The notes under the pieces: generated by a model
What the model was told of the DNA's origin: nothing
Seen by the model: the letters and a program-made list of their open reading frames with translations, nothing else
Databases searched by the model: none
Position numbers and translations under genes: made by a program
In this document: positions 25,712-34,040 of the stretch, in pieces
Position numbering within the stretch: the stretch's first letter is position 1
Layout of the letters: every line of letters starts with the position of its first letter
Assembly (NCBI RefSeq): GCF_010548305.1
Contig: NZ_JAAGLV010000003.1
Span: forward strand, 248,001 to 312,000
DNA: 64,000 bases
Source of the DNA: Streptomyces sp. SID13031
Lineage (GTDB): Bacteria; Actinomycetota; Actinomycetes; Propionibacteriales; Kribbellaceae
Reading direction: 5' to 3'

Positions 25712-25784
25712 GCCGACGTGGCGCAATTGGTAGCGCACCGCTCTTGTAAAGCGGTGGTTAGGGGTTCAAGTCCCCTCGTCGGCC
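25712..25784 (+). tRNA. tRNA-Thr (anticodon TGT)
   Basis: Cloverleaf by eye: acceptor gccgacg/cgtcggc, D stem gcgc/gcgc, anticodon stem ccgct/agcgg with loop cttgtaa (TGT, reading ACA), and T arm aggggttcaagtcccct. CCA is not encoded. The downstream side begins a remnant-rich region with an integrase fragment pointing toward it, so this tRNA is a likely historical attachment site. Confidence 0.95.
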
Positions 25785-25878
25785 CTCTGACCAGCACTTA
25801 TTCCCATAGGGGCATGTCCCCGAGGGCCGCAACTCAAGACTTACTCACGACTTTGAGCTCTCACCTCGACACCTTTCG

Positions 25879-26400
25879 TCAGATGTCGGGACCTGGCGGC
25901 ACCTGTCGATCCTGCTCATGGATGGACCGCATCGCCTCGTCGAGGTGCTTCGCAGCCTCCGGATTACGGGTCTTACGGCCGATGCAGTCATCCATCGTCG
26001 TCGACAGGCGCGAGTGTCCGAGCTGATCCGCGATCTGCCGCGGCGTCTGGCCCGCATCCTCCAGGATGGTCGCCGTGGTCTTGCGGAACTTGTGCGAGGT
26101 CACCCACGACAGCTCGTCCGCCACAGTGCGCATGCCGGCCAGTTCGGTCGCTTCCAGCAACGCCGACCGGGCTGCACGCGGAATCCGATACGCGTCCGCG
26201 AGAGCAATCGCGTCCTCAATCTCCACGCGGACTCGTCCTGTCTCAACCAGACTCACGCGCGTCTTTGGCCACCCCAGCTTGGCTACGGCTTGCGTCTGGG
26301 TCAGATTCGCCGCTCTTCTGTGCTGCCGTAGCAACGCGCCGAGCTCTCGGCGTCGCTGACTACCGATTGGCCGCCGGGCGTCACGAAGCGCCTTACTCAC
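25879..26400 (-). CDS. XRE-type HTH fused to a decayed tyrosine-recombinase C-terminus
   Basis: One open frame of 173 aa joins two unrelated parts. Residues 18-75 are an XRE helix-turn-helix (RRELGALLRQHRRAANLTQ, then AVAKLGWPKTRVSLVETGR). From about residue 97 it is the end of an actinophage-type tyrosine integrase: WVTSHKFRKTTATILEDAG with the HxxR motif, LGHSRLST, and MDDCIGRK, where the nucleophile Tyr of the usual D-x-Y-x-GRK is Cys. The R-K upstream half of the catalytic domain is absent. It lies 94 bp from the tRNA-Thr 3' end, typical for an integrase. It may act as a DNA-binding protein, but it cannot recombine. GTG start. Confidence 0.7.
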   Translation of the reverse strand: MSKALRDARRPIGSQRRRELGALLRQHRRAANLTQTQAVAKLGWPKTRVSLVETGRVRVEIEDAIALADAYRIPRAARSALLEATELAGMRTVADELSWVTSHKFRKTTATILEDAGQTPRQIADQLGHSRLSTTMDDCIGRKTRNPEAAKHLDEAMRSIHEQDRQVPPGPDI

Positions 26401-26570
26401 GTTGTGAGGATCCCGGAACCTCCCACCGAGTCCGGAAAGAGCGGCGCGTCAAGCGATGTCCCAGGCTTCCAGCGATCGTTCAACATCTCGATCGCCCAAT
26501 CGGGAAGCTTCGACGACCTCGGGCCCTCTCCACGCGGCGGCTGGCACCGCAAGGAATAGACCTGCGGCTA

Positions 26571-26611
26571 GTGCTCGTCCGTCAGTACCCCACCGACTGA
26601 CGGATGAGCAC
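26571..26611. repeat. 16-bp inverted repeat (strong hairpin)
   Basis: gtgctcgtccgtcagt (26571-26586) pairs with actgacggatgagcac (26596-26611) with one G-T mismatch around a 9-nt loop. The 3' end of the LUD-domain fragment lies inside it. It could be that gene's terminator or a recombination scar. Confidence 0.7.
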
Positions 26612-26954
26612 GATGTGGATTCGGCCGGGCAATTCCTGGTGGATCTCGAGGATCATGCCGACGGAGCTGTGCTGCCCATAGGCTGCCTGGGCGCGAGCGT
26701 CCTCCAGCTTCAGGCTGTGCTGGTAAACGCGCTCGCGCGCGACTTCCAGGCTTGGAACCAGCTTCTGAGCGCCTACGACGAAGATCACGTTCGCGGCACC
26801 CCAATGCGCACGCTGCCTGCTGGCTGCCGGAGGCCGAGGCAATGACCAAGGTCCCGTCCTTGGTGATCGCGTGAACGCTGCCCAGGGCGTAGTCCGCCTG
26901 GCCGGCGATCGTCTTCATCTCCTGGGCTTGGGTTTGGTAGTCGAGCGCCAGCAT
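26582..26954 (-). pseudogene. LUD-domain (lactate-utilisation/DUF162) gene fragment, frameshifted
   Basis: Two frames together encode a LUD-domain C-terminal half: frame one gives ADYALGSVHAITKDGTLVIA and SASGSQ, then near 26820 the homology moves to another frame reading WGAANVIFVVGAQKLVPSLE and QHSLKLEDARAQAAYGQHSS, ending in HIVLIRQSVGY. The LUD N-terminus is missing and the upstream side abuts another truncated gene. LUD proteins are linked to lactate oxidation and related redox steps. A single frameshift plus 5' truncation makes it non-functional. Confidence 0.75.
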
Positions 26955-27700
26955 CTTGTTTCACGGTCTTGTCGTCCTTGTTGTAGACGACGATCCATTC
27001 GTCACCAGGCGACGGGAGTTCGCGGGTCGCGTAGTCGGGGATGTGGATGCCGTCGCCGACCGAGCAACCCAGTCCTCACTGAATTCCGGGTCGTAGACCG
27101 GGTCGGAGTTGCTCGAGGTGAAGACTGTGATCTGCCACTCCGGGCCGTTCAGCCGCGGGGTGTTGCTGCCCATACTGTTGACGATCGCGCTCGAGTTCGG
27201 GTCCAGCCGCGGGTTGGCTCCGATCGCCGAGCGGAAGTAGTTCGCGGAGCCATCGGTCGCCGTGAACAGGTCGTTCGGGCCAGGCTGTCGCGGATCCCAG
27301 TCGCCGGTCGGCGGCGGGTCGGTCGGTCCGCCGCCACCTGCTCCTTCGTACGCACCGACGTCGTACCCATTGCCCTGCGGTCGCGCGACACCATCCCGGT
27401 CGGTCGCCGGAGCGCCGCTCGCGCTGCCCGCGTCGATCGCCGACGAGCCCTCGCGCAGGTGGTAGTCACCGTTGCCCGGGTCAATGAATCCCGGATCGCT
27501 GGTCAGGTTGGGGTCGGAGCTGAACGGCCCGCCGATCCCGGTCGAGTTCCCGGCGAAGATCGTGTTCCGGACGACGTTGCCGGAGCCCGACACCGCCGAG
27601 GCGCCCAGGATGCCCGGCTTCGGATTGTTCGCGATCGTGTTGTTGATGATCGAGATACCCGAGATCCCACTGTGGCCGCCGTACCCAGTTGGCGTGCGGC
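26955..27700 (-). pseudogene. beta-helix/choice-of-anchor-type secreted protein, 5'-truncated and frameshifted
   Basis: The frame enters at GYGGHSGISGISIINNTIAN, a right-handed beta-helix rung, and continues through GSSAIDAGSASGAPATDRDG and YDVGAYEGA, a typical end of parallel beta-helix proteins. A GGGPTDPPPTGD linker and a second domain (YFRSAIGANPRL, then NGPEWQITVFTSSNSDPVYD) follow. Near 27065 the homology shifts frame to VGDGIHIPDYATRELPSPGD and EWIVVYNKDDKTVK. The signal peptide and most rungs are lost; the 5' break lies just before the LuxR-type gene. It is not expected to be exported. Confidence 0.7.
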
Positions 27701-27774
27701 GGAGCTTGGGGACCGGTCCCGAGGCTCTGGTTGTACAAAGTTCGGGACGCTCACCTCTTGGGGGTACGACGATC

Positions 27775-28422
27775 ATGACTGTCACCAGGCTGACCCAGCG
27801 GACCGGTTCGCACCAGGCATCTGCGCGGGGTGGGGTTGCCGCGTTGCTGGCCGGCGCCCGCGAGGAGGTGATCGCGATCAGCACGTTGACGCCGACAGGG
27901 GCGGCGTTCGGGCCGCGCGATGTTTGTCCCGGCGTTCGGTACCGCGCGCTCTTCCCTGATAGCGCGCGGACCGCTCCGGCGTTGTCCCGTCGCCTCGGCG
28001 CGCTGGCGATGGCCGGTGTTGCGGTCCGGACGACGCCGGTGGTGATGATGAACGTGCTCGTCATCGATGGCAGGACTGCTGTGGTACCTGCAGACAGTGC
28101 CGACAATAGTGTGGCTGTGCTTTGGCTGAACAACGTCGTTGCCGCCGCGACTGGCTTCTTCGAGCGGGTTTGGCCCGATGCTGTGCCGTTCGGCGGCACC
28201 GACGTCGCCATGACGGCCGAACTGTCCTGGCGGGAGCAGGAGGTACTGCGGTTGATGGCACTCGGGTGCACCGACGAGCACGCTGCCGCGCAGTTGGGGG
28301 TCTCCGTGCGGACCATCCGCCGGATGGTGGCAAAGTTGATGATCCGGCTCGGCGCGCGCAGCCGGTTCCAAGCCGGGGTGAAGGCCGCCGACCGAGGCTG
28401 GTTGCTGGACTGGCTGACGTGA
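27775..28422 (+). CDS. LuxR-type HTH regulator lacking the usual N-terminal domain
   Basis: A 215-residue protein with an N-terminal sensor region resembling the phosphatidyl/HKD-type domain of TrmB-like regulators (LLAGAREEVIAISTLTPTG, LIDGRTAVVPADS) and a C-terminal LuxR/GerE HTH (ELSWREQEVLRLMALGCTDE, then QLGVSVRTIRRMV). A longer homologue in this window (34041-35024) has an extra N-terminal winged helix, which this one lacks, and the 5' side is a remnant junction. It may be a shortened gene that is still expressed. It converges with the FHA gene with 17 bp between. Confidence 0.75.
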   Translation: MTVTRLTQRTGSHQASARGGVAALLAGAREEVIAISTLTPTGAAFGPRDVCPGVRYRALFPDSARTAPALSRRLGALAMAGVAVRTTPVVMMNVLVIDGRTAVVPADSADNSVAVLWLNNVVAAATGFFERVWPDAVPFGGTDVAMTAELSWREQEVLRLMALGCTDEHAAAQLGVSVRTIRRMVAKLMIRLGARSRFQAGVKAADRGWLLDWLT

Positions 28423-28439
28423 TGTCTGTGCGGGCCGGA

Positions 28440-29255
28440 TCAGGTCGGGGGAAGCTTGGCGCCGGGGTTGTCTCCGGCCAGCTCGAGCCACTCCAGGTCC
28501 ATGGGCACGATGGTGGTGGACTGCACGAGTTCCCAGATCAGATTGACCGTGAGGGTCAGGCCGACCGGTTCGCCGACCTCGTCGCGGCGCAGACCGGCGA
28601 CGCCGGCGTCGGAGAGTCGTTGCCGCAGGCGCGAGACGATGTGTTCGACGCGCTTCGCGGTCCAGGTCTCCTGCGGCCGCAGGTCGGCGAGCTCTGCCGC
28701 GGCCTGTTGCCTGGTCAGCGGCAGGGGCTGCAGATCGTAGGCCAGGTAGCGCTGGGCAAGAACTGTCAGCGTGAGGTGTTCTTCTGGGGTCAGCCGCCAG
28801 CGCTTCGGCGGCACGGTCAACTGGCTCGGCCGAGGTTGTGCGGCCCGGCCGTCGCCGTCCGAGACCAGCACCTCCAGAAGATGCTCACGGTGGCGGTTCC
28901 CGCGCAGGAAGAGCGTCGTGTAGCCGACGGCCAGCGGGAGCGGCTCGCTGCCGGTATGGAGCAGTACGGCGTTCGACACCCGGATCGGAAGCCGGCCCTG
29001 ATTGCGCAGCCACCAACGCCCCTCCTGGCAGGTAATGGTGCCGTGCACCCGGCTGATCCGTACGTCGTTTTCGCCGATGCACAAGTCGACGGCCAGCCGG
29101 TTTCGTCCGAAGCTGATCTCGGCATCGGGAGCGGGCGGCACGACAAGGTTCTCGGCGACCGTGAGGACACTCAAGGTGCCCGGCGGTGGTTCGTCAGGGG
29201 CGTGCCGAAGGCTTCGGAGCTGGTTGAACTTCGCTCTCCTGGCGATCGGTTCCAT
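28440..29255 (-). CDS. FHA-domain protein
   Basis: A 271-residue phosphothreonine reader. The FHA core is visible as EISFGRNRLAVDLCIGENDV, then ISRVHGTITCQEGRWWLRNQ, with conserved GR, S-R-x-H and N residues. The C-terminal half is helical with an HTH-like segment (EEHLTLTVLAQRYLAYDLQP and TRQQAAAELADLRPQETWTA). It starts two bases after the stop of the Ser/Thr kinase gene, so it is the kinase's probable partner or substrate. A DNA-binding FHA effector is possible. Confidence 0.9.
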   Translation of the reverse strand: MEPIARRAKFNQLRSLRHAPDEPPPGTLSVLTVAENLVVPPAPDAEISFGRNRLAVDLCIGENDVRISRVHGTITCQEGRWWLRNQGRLPIRVSNAVLLHTGSEPLPLAVGYTTLFLRGNRHREHLLEVLVSDGDGRAAQPRPSQLTVPPKRWRLTPEEHLTLTVLAQRYLAYDLQPLPLTRQQAAAELADLRPQETWTAKRVEHIVSRLRQRLSDAGVAGLRRDEVGEPVGLTLTVNLIWELVQSTTIVPMDLEWLELAGDNPGAKLPPT

Positions 29256-29257
29256 GG

Positions 29258-31054
29258 TCAGCGGATGTCCGGAAGTCGTCGTACGACGGCCTCGGCAGCT
29301 GCTCGTGTTCTCGCACAGACAGTGGCTGAGTCCGGAGCGGTTGTATCGACTACCTGGACGGAAACCACCTCTTCGCGCTTGTCCGGGGTGCCCTCCAAGA
29401 CCGGCAGGCTCGGCTTGTAGAGCCGGTGAACCACCATGGCGGTACAGATGGCCTTGTTGTCGGAGTCGGGGATCAGGCGCGCGTTCCGGTCACCGACCTT
29501 GATGACCTTTCCACCCCACTCTGGGTCGCCTTCGATCGGCCACTCACGAGTGAACTTGGCGCTGAGCTCGCTCGCCCCTCCCTCCCAGGTGCATCCCCAG
29601 TTGCCGAAATCCGAAGTTGGCCGACCGCTGGGCTTGTCGAGTGGCTGACTGGCCTCGGTGGCGTCGACCAGCGTGCAGGCGTCGACTTTGGCCAGCGAGT
29701 CCGCCGGCAATTCCGCTCGTTGCGGCAGCGGGCCCTTCGACAAGACTGCCAGCGCGTCCTGTATCAGCGACTCCGAGAACGGACAGAGCCGCGCCTGCTT
29801 CGCCTTGTCCGTGCGGTACGTCGAGATGGTGAGACGGTTGGTGTCGGGCAGGGTGACGACGCGCTCGCAACTTGCTTCTTTTTCGTCGGGCCGTTCGATC
29901 TCGCCCAGCTGGCCAGCCGCCAACGGACGCGACGGATACCTTTCAGGGCCGGTGAACTCGATGGCGGACTGCACCTGGCCGCTGCCGTCCTTGAGATTGC
30001 TCGAGATCACGCAGCTGGCGAAATTCCTGGCCTCAGGGTCGACGAAGGACTGCCCGAACTCACGCAGCGCGTCCGCAGGAATCACCGCGCAGGGGTCAGC
30101 AGCCGCTGGATCGGACCCGAGCCCGATGGGATTCGGCCTGGCCGCCTGCGGGGCCGGGCTGCGTGGCAGAAGCCATGCCAGGAGTACGGCGCCCACCACG
30201 ACTGCGGCGACCGCGGTCAGGATCGCCCCCCGTCGTACCGGTCGGAGGCGCCGCTTCCAGGATCGGCGCGGGAGATCGCGCCCCTGGATCAGCCCGGCGG
30301 CCTCCGCTGCCGACGGGCGATTCGCCGGGTCCGGCTCCATCAGGGCATCGAGTAGCGGCGCGAGCTGCCGTGCGTGCTGGTAAGGGATGGGCGAACCCTT
30401 CGCCGCCCGCTGGATCTGGGAGAACGGCCCGTCGGCGCCATCGCCCCATGGCGACCGGCCTTCGACGGCCGCGTAGAGAGTGGCGCCGAGCGAAAACACG
30501 TCGGAGGCCGCAGTTGCCTCCGCGCCGTTCGCGACCTCAGGTGCGACATAGCCCAGCGTGCCCGTCAGCTGAGCTCCGCCGGTCTGCGTGACCTCTGTCC
30601 AGCGAGCGATCCCGAGATCGGTGAGCTTGACGACATCGTCGTCGGTGACCAGGACGTTGGCCGGTTTGATATCGCGATGCACGATGCCACGCTCGTGAAT
30701 CGCGACGAGAGCCGTCGCCAACTTGGCGCCGATCGTGAGCACCCGTGCCTCCGAGAGCGGACCGCCGGCTTCGATGATCCGATCCAGGCTCATCGCCTGC
30801 ACGTACTCCGTCACGAGCCACTGCACGTCACCGTCGACGACGGTGTCGAAGACCGCCACCACGTTGGGGTGGAGCACCCCTGCACCGACTCTGGCCTCAC
30901 GGCGGATCTGCCCGGCGCCCCCTGCGATCGCCCGCTTCAGCGACACCTCGCGCCCCAACTCCAGGTCCACCGCGCGCCAGACAGCCCCCATCCCGCCTTG
31001 GCCGAGTTCTTCTTCCAGGCGGTATCGACCGGCGACGAGCGAGCCAGGATGCAT
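29258..31054 (-). CDS. membrane Ser/Thr protein kinase with extracellular sensor domain
   Basis: A 598-residue PknB-type kinase. The N-terminal catalytic domain (about 1-260) shows the glycine loop GQGGMGAVW, the ATP lysine in SLKRA, HRDIKPANVLV and a DLG activation motif, then the APE-like YVAPEV. A basic juxtamembrane stretch (RRSWKRRLRPVRRG) leads into one membrane helix (about 280-302). The outer 290 residues contain Cys and repeated DPCAVIPADALREFG/VDACTLVDATEAS elements, resembling DUF3558-like secreted domains. It is in one transcription unit with the FHA gene. ATG at 31054 is the likely start. Confidence 0.92.
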   Translation of the reverse strand: MHPGSLVAGRYRLEEELGQGGMGAVWRAVDLELGREVSLKRAIAGGAGQIRREARVGAGVLHPNVVAVFDTVVDGDVQWLVTEYVQAMSLDRIIEAGGPLSEARVLTIGAKLATALVAIHERGIVHRDIKPANVLVTDDDVVKLTDLGIARWTEVTQTGGAQLTGTLGYVAPEVANGAEATAASDVFSLGATLYAAVEGRSPWGDGADGPFSQIQRAAKGSPIPYQHARQLAPLLDALMEPDPANRPSAAEAAGLIQGRDLPRRSWKRRLRPVRRGAILTAVAAVVVGAVLLAWLLPRSPAPQAARPNPIGLGSDPAAADPCAVIPADALREFGQSFVDPEARNFASCVISSNLKDGSGQVQSAIEFTGPERYPSRPLAAGQLGEIERPDEKEASCERVVTLPDTNRLTISTYRTDKAKQARLCPFSESLIQDALAVLSKGPLPQRAELPADSLAKVDACTLVDATEASQPLDKPSGRPTSDFGNWGCTWEGGASELSAKFTREWPIEGDPEWGGKVIKVGDRNARLIPDSDNKAICTAMVVHRLYKPSLPVLEGTPDKREEVVSVQVVDTTAPDSATVCARTRAAAEAVVRRLPDIR

Positions 31055-31112
31055 CGGCTCATCGTAGGAGCCCGCGCCACCGGACGCCACTTGGCCGGGC
31101 CCTGTCCGGTTC

Positions 31113-31268
31113 TTAGCTGCCTTCGATCACGATTCTCGACACGTCGGTCCCGGGCGGCAGGTTGCGGACCTACTGCCAGATCTGGCCGGCCAGGTCCCAG
31201 TAGACCTCGAGGCAGTCTGCTGCGTAGCCGAGGTCGTACTGCTCACCAGCGACTGAGGTCTGCCACGG
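31113..31268 (-). pseudogene. 3' fragment of an unrecognised gene with in-frame stop
   Basis: One frame runs from TSVAGEQYDLGYAADCLEVY through WDLAGQIWQ, hits TAG, and continues to VRNLPPGTDVSRIVIEGS and TAA. Residue composition and codon bias look coding on both sides of the stop, so I read it as the decayed end of a gene. It abuts the second XRE-integrase remnant. Family not recognised. Confidence 0.55.
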
Positions 31269-31440
31269 CAGCAGTGTGGCTGTCGTCTTGCGGAAGTTGT
31301 GCGATGTCACCCACGCCAGTTCATCGGCAGCCACGGGCGCGGCGGCCATTTCCACCAGACTCAGCGATGCCATCCGAGGCGCGGGAGCCCATCCGGTAGG
31401 CATCCGCGAGCACGCGCGCATCGACCTCATCAACTCGTAC
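31269..31440 (-). pseudogene. second, frameshifted copy of the XRE-integrase fusion
   Basis: In one frame MVRVDEVDARVLADAYRMGS matches VRVEIEDAIALADAYRIPRA of the copy beside the tRNA. After a frameshift near 31375, AADELAWVTSHNFRKTTATL matches VADELSWVTSHKFRKTTATI. The match ends abruptly after TATLL, where unrelated sequence starts, and the XRE N-terminus and the integrase tail are missing. Confidence 0.75.
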
Positions 31441-31730
31441 CATCCGCACTCCTGCACTGAACCGACGCTGAAGCATCGCCATACCCCAGGCCGGTGGATG
31501 CAATACACGTTGGCCAGCACGCGACTTGGTGCTTTCGGCAACGATGCCGCACCCGTCCCGAGGGATGTCGTAAATCGGCGGTGCCGATCTCCGCCAGCGA
31601 GAACGCCTTCCGCTGGTCATGGGGCGTGCTCAAACTCAGAGCACCCAAACGCCATCGCTGCCGATTCATCCCTGTCGCGGCCGGCGCACCCCAGGTCGGC
31701 CGATCGTCGACCCCGCCCCAAGGAGCAGTT

Positions 31731-33935
31731 GTGAATCGAGCCAAAACCAGGTTGACCGCCACCAGCGGTCTTCTCGCTGCTGGGCTGGTGATGACGCCTG
31801 TCTTCGCCGCCAACGCCGACCAGACACCTCCTGGCGCCGTCGCCCACGAGTCGAGCTCCTTGGCTGCCAACGAGCAGGCGCACGCCCCGGCGAGTGCCTC
31901 CGCGCTGGGCCTGGCATCGGGCGAGAAGCTGACCGTCAAAGCGGTCATCGAGGACGCTGACGGCGGCACACACGTGCGTTACCAGCGCACGCTCGACGGG
32001 CTGCGGGTGATCGGTGGTGACCTTGTCGCCCACAAGGACGCTAAGGGCGCGGTCACGGAGGTCACCTACAACCTCGGCCGCAAGAGCATCGCCCCCGCGT
32101 CGCGGACCCCGAAGATCTCCAGGGCGGCGGCACAGGCCAAGGGCCTCGCCACGGCGCAGGCGACCAAGGACGAGACGACCGCCGGGAACGAGTTGGTCGT
32201 CCTCGTCACCGACCAGGGCCCCAAGCTGGCGTACGACGTACTGACCACCGGCATCCGTGCCAACCAGGTTCCGACCCGGCTGCACACGTACGTCGACGCC
32301 GGCACGGGCGCCGTGCTCTTGACCGACGACGAGATCAAGACCGGTACCGGCGACGGCATCTTCGTCGGCAACGTCACCATCAACACCAGCGCCAAGTCGG
32401 GCGGCGGTTTCGAGATGAGGGACGCGACGGGCAACACGGCCACCGACGTACACAACCAGGGCGACCCGAACACGGGTGAAGGCCCTGACGGTGACATCTT
32501 CACCGACGCCGACGACAAGTGGGGCACCGGGGCGCAGTCCGACCGTGCGTCCGCCGCCGTCGATGCGCTCTACGGCGCGCAGAAGACGTTCGACTACTAC
32601 AAGACCCAGCTCGGCCGGAACGGGATCTGGAACGACGGCCGCGGGGCCCGCTCGCGCGTTCACTTCGCCAACGCGATGGTCAATGCGTTCTGGGACGGCA
32701 CACAGATGTCGTACGGCGACGGTGCGAACAACGCTGCTCCGCTCACCGAGCTGGACGTCGCCGCGCACGAGATGAGCCATGGTGTCACCGAGAACACCGC
32801 AGGACTCGTGTACAGCGGTGAAGCCGGCGGACTCAACGAGGCGAACTCCGACATCTTCGGCACGGCAGTCGAGTTCTACGTGAACAACCCCAACGACGTA
32901 CCGGACTACTTCATCGGTGAAGAGATCAACATCCACGGCAACGGCTCGCCGCTGCGCTACATGGACAAGCCGAGCAAGGACGGAGCGTCGAAGGACTGCT
33001 GGTCCTCGACGCTCGGGTCCCTCGACCCGCACTACTCCTCGGGTCCGCTCAACCACTGGTACTTCATGCTCTCCGAGGGCTCGGGCGCCAAGACGGTCAA
33101 CGGGATCAGCTACAACTCCCCCACCTGTTCCGGCGCCGCGGCCGTGACCGGCATCGGTCACGCCAAGGCCGAGAAGATCTGGTACCGCACGCTGGCGACC
33201 TACCTCACGTCGTCGAGCAAGTACTCCAATGCCCGGACCGGCGCGATCAAGTCGGCCAAGGACCTCTACGGTCAGGGCTCGGCAGAGTGCCTGGCGGTCG
33301 AAAAGGCGTTCACGGCCATCGCCGTCGCGGCGACGACCGAGACGTGTGGCACGGGCAACCCGGATCCCGGCTCCCCGACGGTCACCAACCCCGGCGCGCA
33401 GACGAGCACGGCAGGGACCGCTGACACGCTGCAGCTCGCAGCGACTGGCGGCACCACGCCGTACTCGTGGTCGGCGACGGGTCTCCCTGCGGGCCTGACG
33501 GTCAACGCCTCGACGGGTCTGGTCTCCGGCACCCCGACCGCCGCGGCCAGCTCCACCGTGACGGCGAAGGTCACTGACGCCGGGGGCAAGACGGCCAGTG
33601 TGTCGTTCTCGTGGGTCGTCTCCGGCGGCAGTGGCGGGACGTGCACCGGCGCGCTCACCTACAGCGGCAGCCTCACCGCGGGCGGCAGTAAGACGTTCCC
33701 TGCATTCAGCGACAGCGACGCGGGCCAGCTCAAGGTCTGCCTCGACGGGCCGACCGGCAGCGACTTCGACGTCTACCTGCAGAAGCAATCCGGATTCACC
33801 TGGGTGACAGTTGCCCAAGGCATCAGCCCGAACCCGGACGAGTCGTTCACCTACAACAACACGGCGGGCACCTACCGCCTCGTGGTGAAGGCCGACTCCG
33901 GATCGGGCGCGTTCACGGCTTCCGTGTCGGAGTGA
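31731..33935 (+). CDS. M4-family (thermolysin-like) secreted metalloprotease
   Basis: A 734-residue zinc endopeptidase. From the GTG at 31731 (AAGGAG upstream) it has a signal peptide (to about residue 30), an FTP/PepSY propeptide (about 40-200), the M4 catalytic domain with HEMSH (346-350) and the third ligand in GGLNEANSDIFG (366-377), a putative-Ig/He_PIG module (TVTNPGAQTSTAGTADTLQL, TGLPAGLTVNASTGLVSGTP) and a C-terminal PPC-like domain (LTYSGSLTAGGSKTFPAFSD to SGSGAFTASVSE). PPC domains are usually removed after secretion. The long open frame upstream of the GTG is shadow. A strong hairpin terminates the gene. Confidence 0.95.
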   Translation: MNRAKTRLTATSGLLAAGLVMTPVFAANADQTPPGAVAHESSSLAANEQAHAPASASALGLASGEKLTVKAVIEDADGGTHVRYQRTLDGLRVIGGDLVAHKDAKGAVTEVTYNLGRKSIAPASRTPKISRAAAQAKGLATAQATKDETTAGNELVVLVTDQGPKLAYDVLTTGIRANQVPTRLHTYVDAGTGAVLLTDDEIKTGTGDGIFVGNVTINTSAKSGGGFEMRDATGNTATDVHNQGDPNTGEGPDGDIFTDADDKWGTGAQSDRASAAVDALYGAQKTFDYYKTQLGRNGIWNDGRGARSRVHFANAMVNAFWDGTQMSYGDGANNAAPLTELDVAAHEMSHGVTENTAGLVYSGEAGGLNEANSDIFGTAVEFYVNNPNDVPDYFIGEEINIHGNGSPLRYMDKPSKDGASKDCWSSTLGSLDPHYSSGPLNHWYFMLSEGSGAKTVNGISYNSPTCSGAAAVTGIGHAKAEKIWYRTLATYLTSSSKYSNARTGAIKSAKDLYGQGSAECLAVEKAFTAIAVAATTETCGTGNPDPGSPTVTNPGAQTSTAGTADTLQLAATGGTTPYSWSATGLPAGLTVNASTGLVSGTPTAAASSTVTAKVTDAGGKTASVSFSWVVSGGSGGTCTGALTYSGSLTAGGSKTFPAFSDSDAGQLKVCLDGPTGSDFDVYLQKQSGFTWVTVAQGISPNPDESFTYNNTAGTYRLVVKADSGSGAFTASVSE

Positions 33936-33993
33936 TCGCACACCTGGAAGGACCAGCTCCAGCGCGGCGCGCCTGAGCTGTTCCGCAGCAGTG

Positions 33994-34028
33994 GCACCTC
34001 CTCGAGCGCCTCGGGCTCGAGGAGGTGC
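33994..34028. terminator. bidirectional terminator between M4 protease and LuxR-type gene
   Basis: gcacctcctcgag (33994-34006) and ctcgaggaggtgc (34016-34028) form a perfect 13-bp stem with a 9-nt loop between two convergent genes. Confidence 0.8.
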
Positions 34029-34040
34029 TGCCGTGCCGGC

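Noticed and set aside
25787..31730. Direct repeat of the tRNA-Thr 3' end marking the far end of an integrated element
   Set aside because: No second copy of the ggttcaagtcccctcgtc end was found by eye in the flanking 6 kb.
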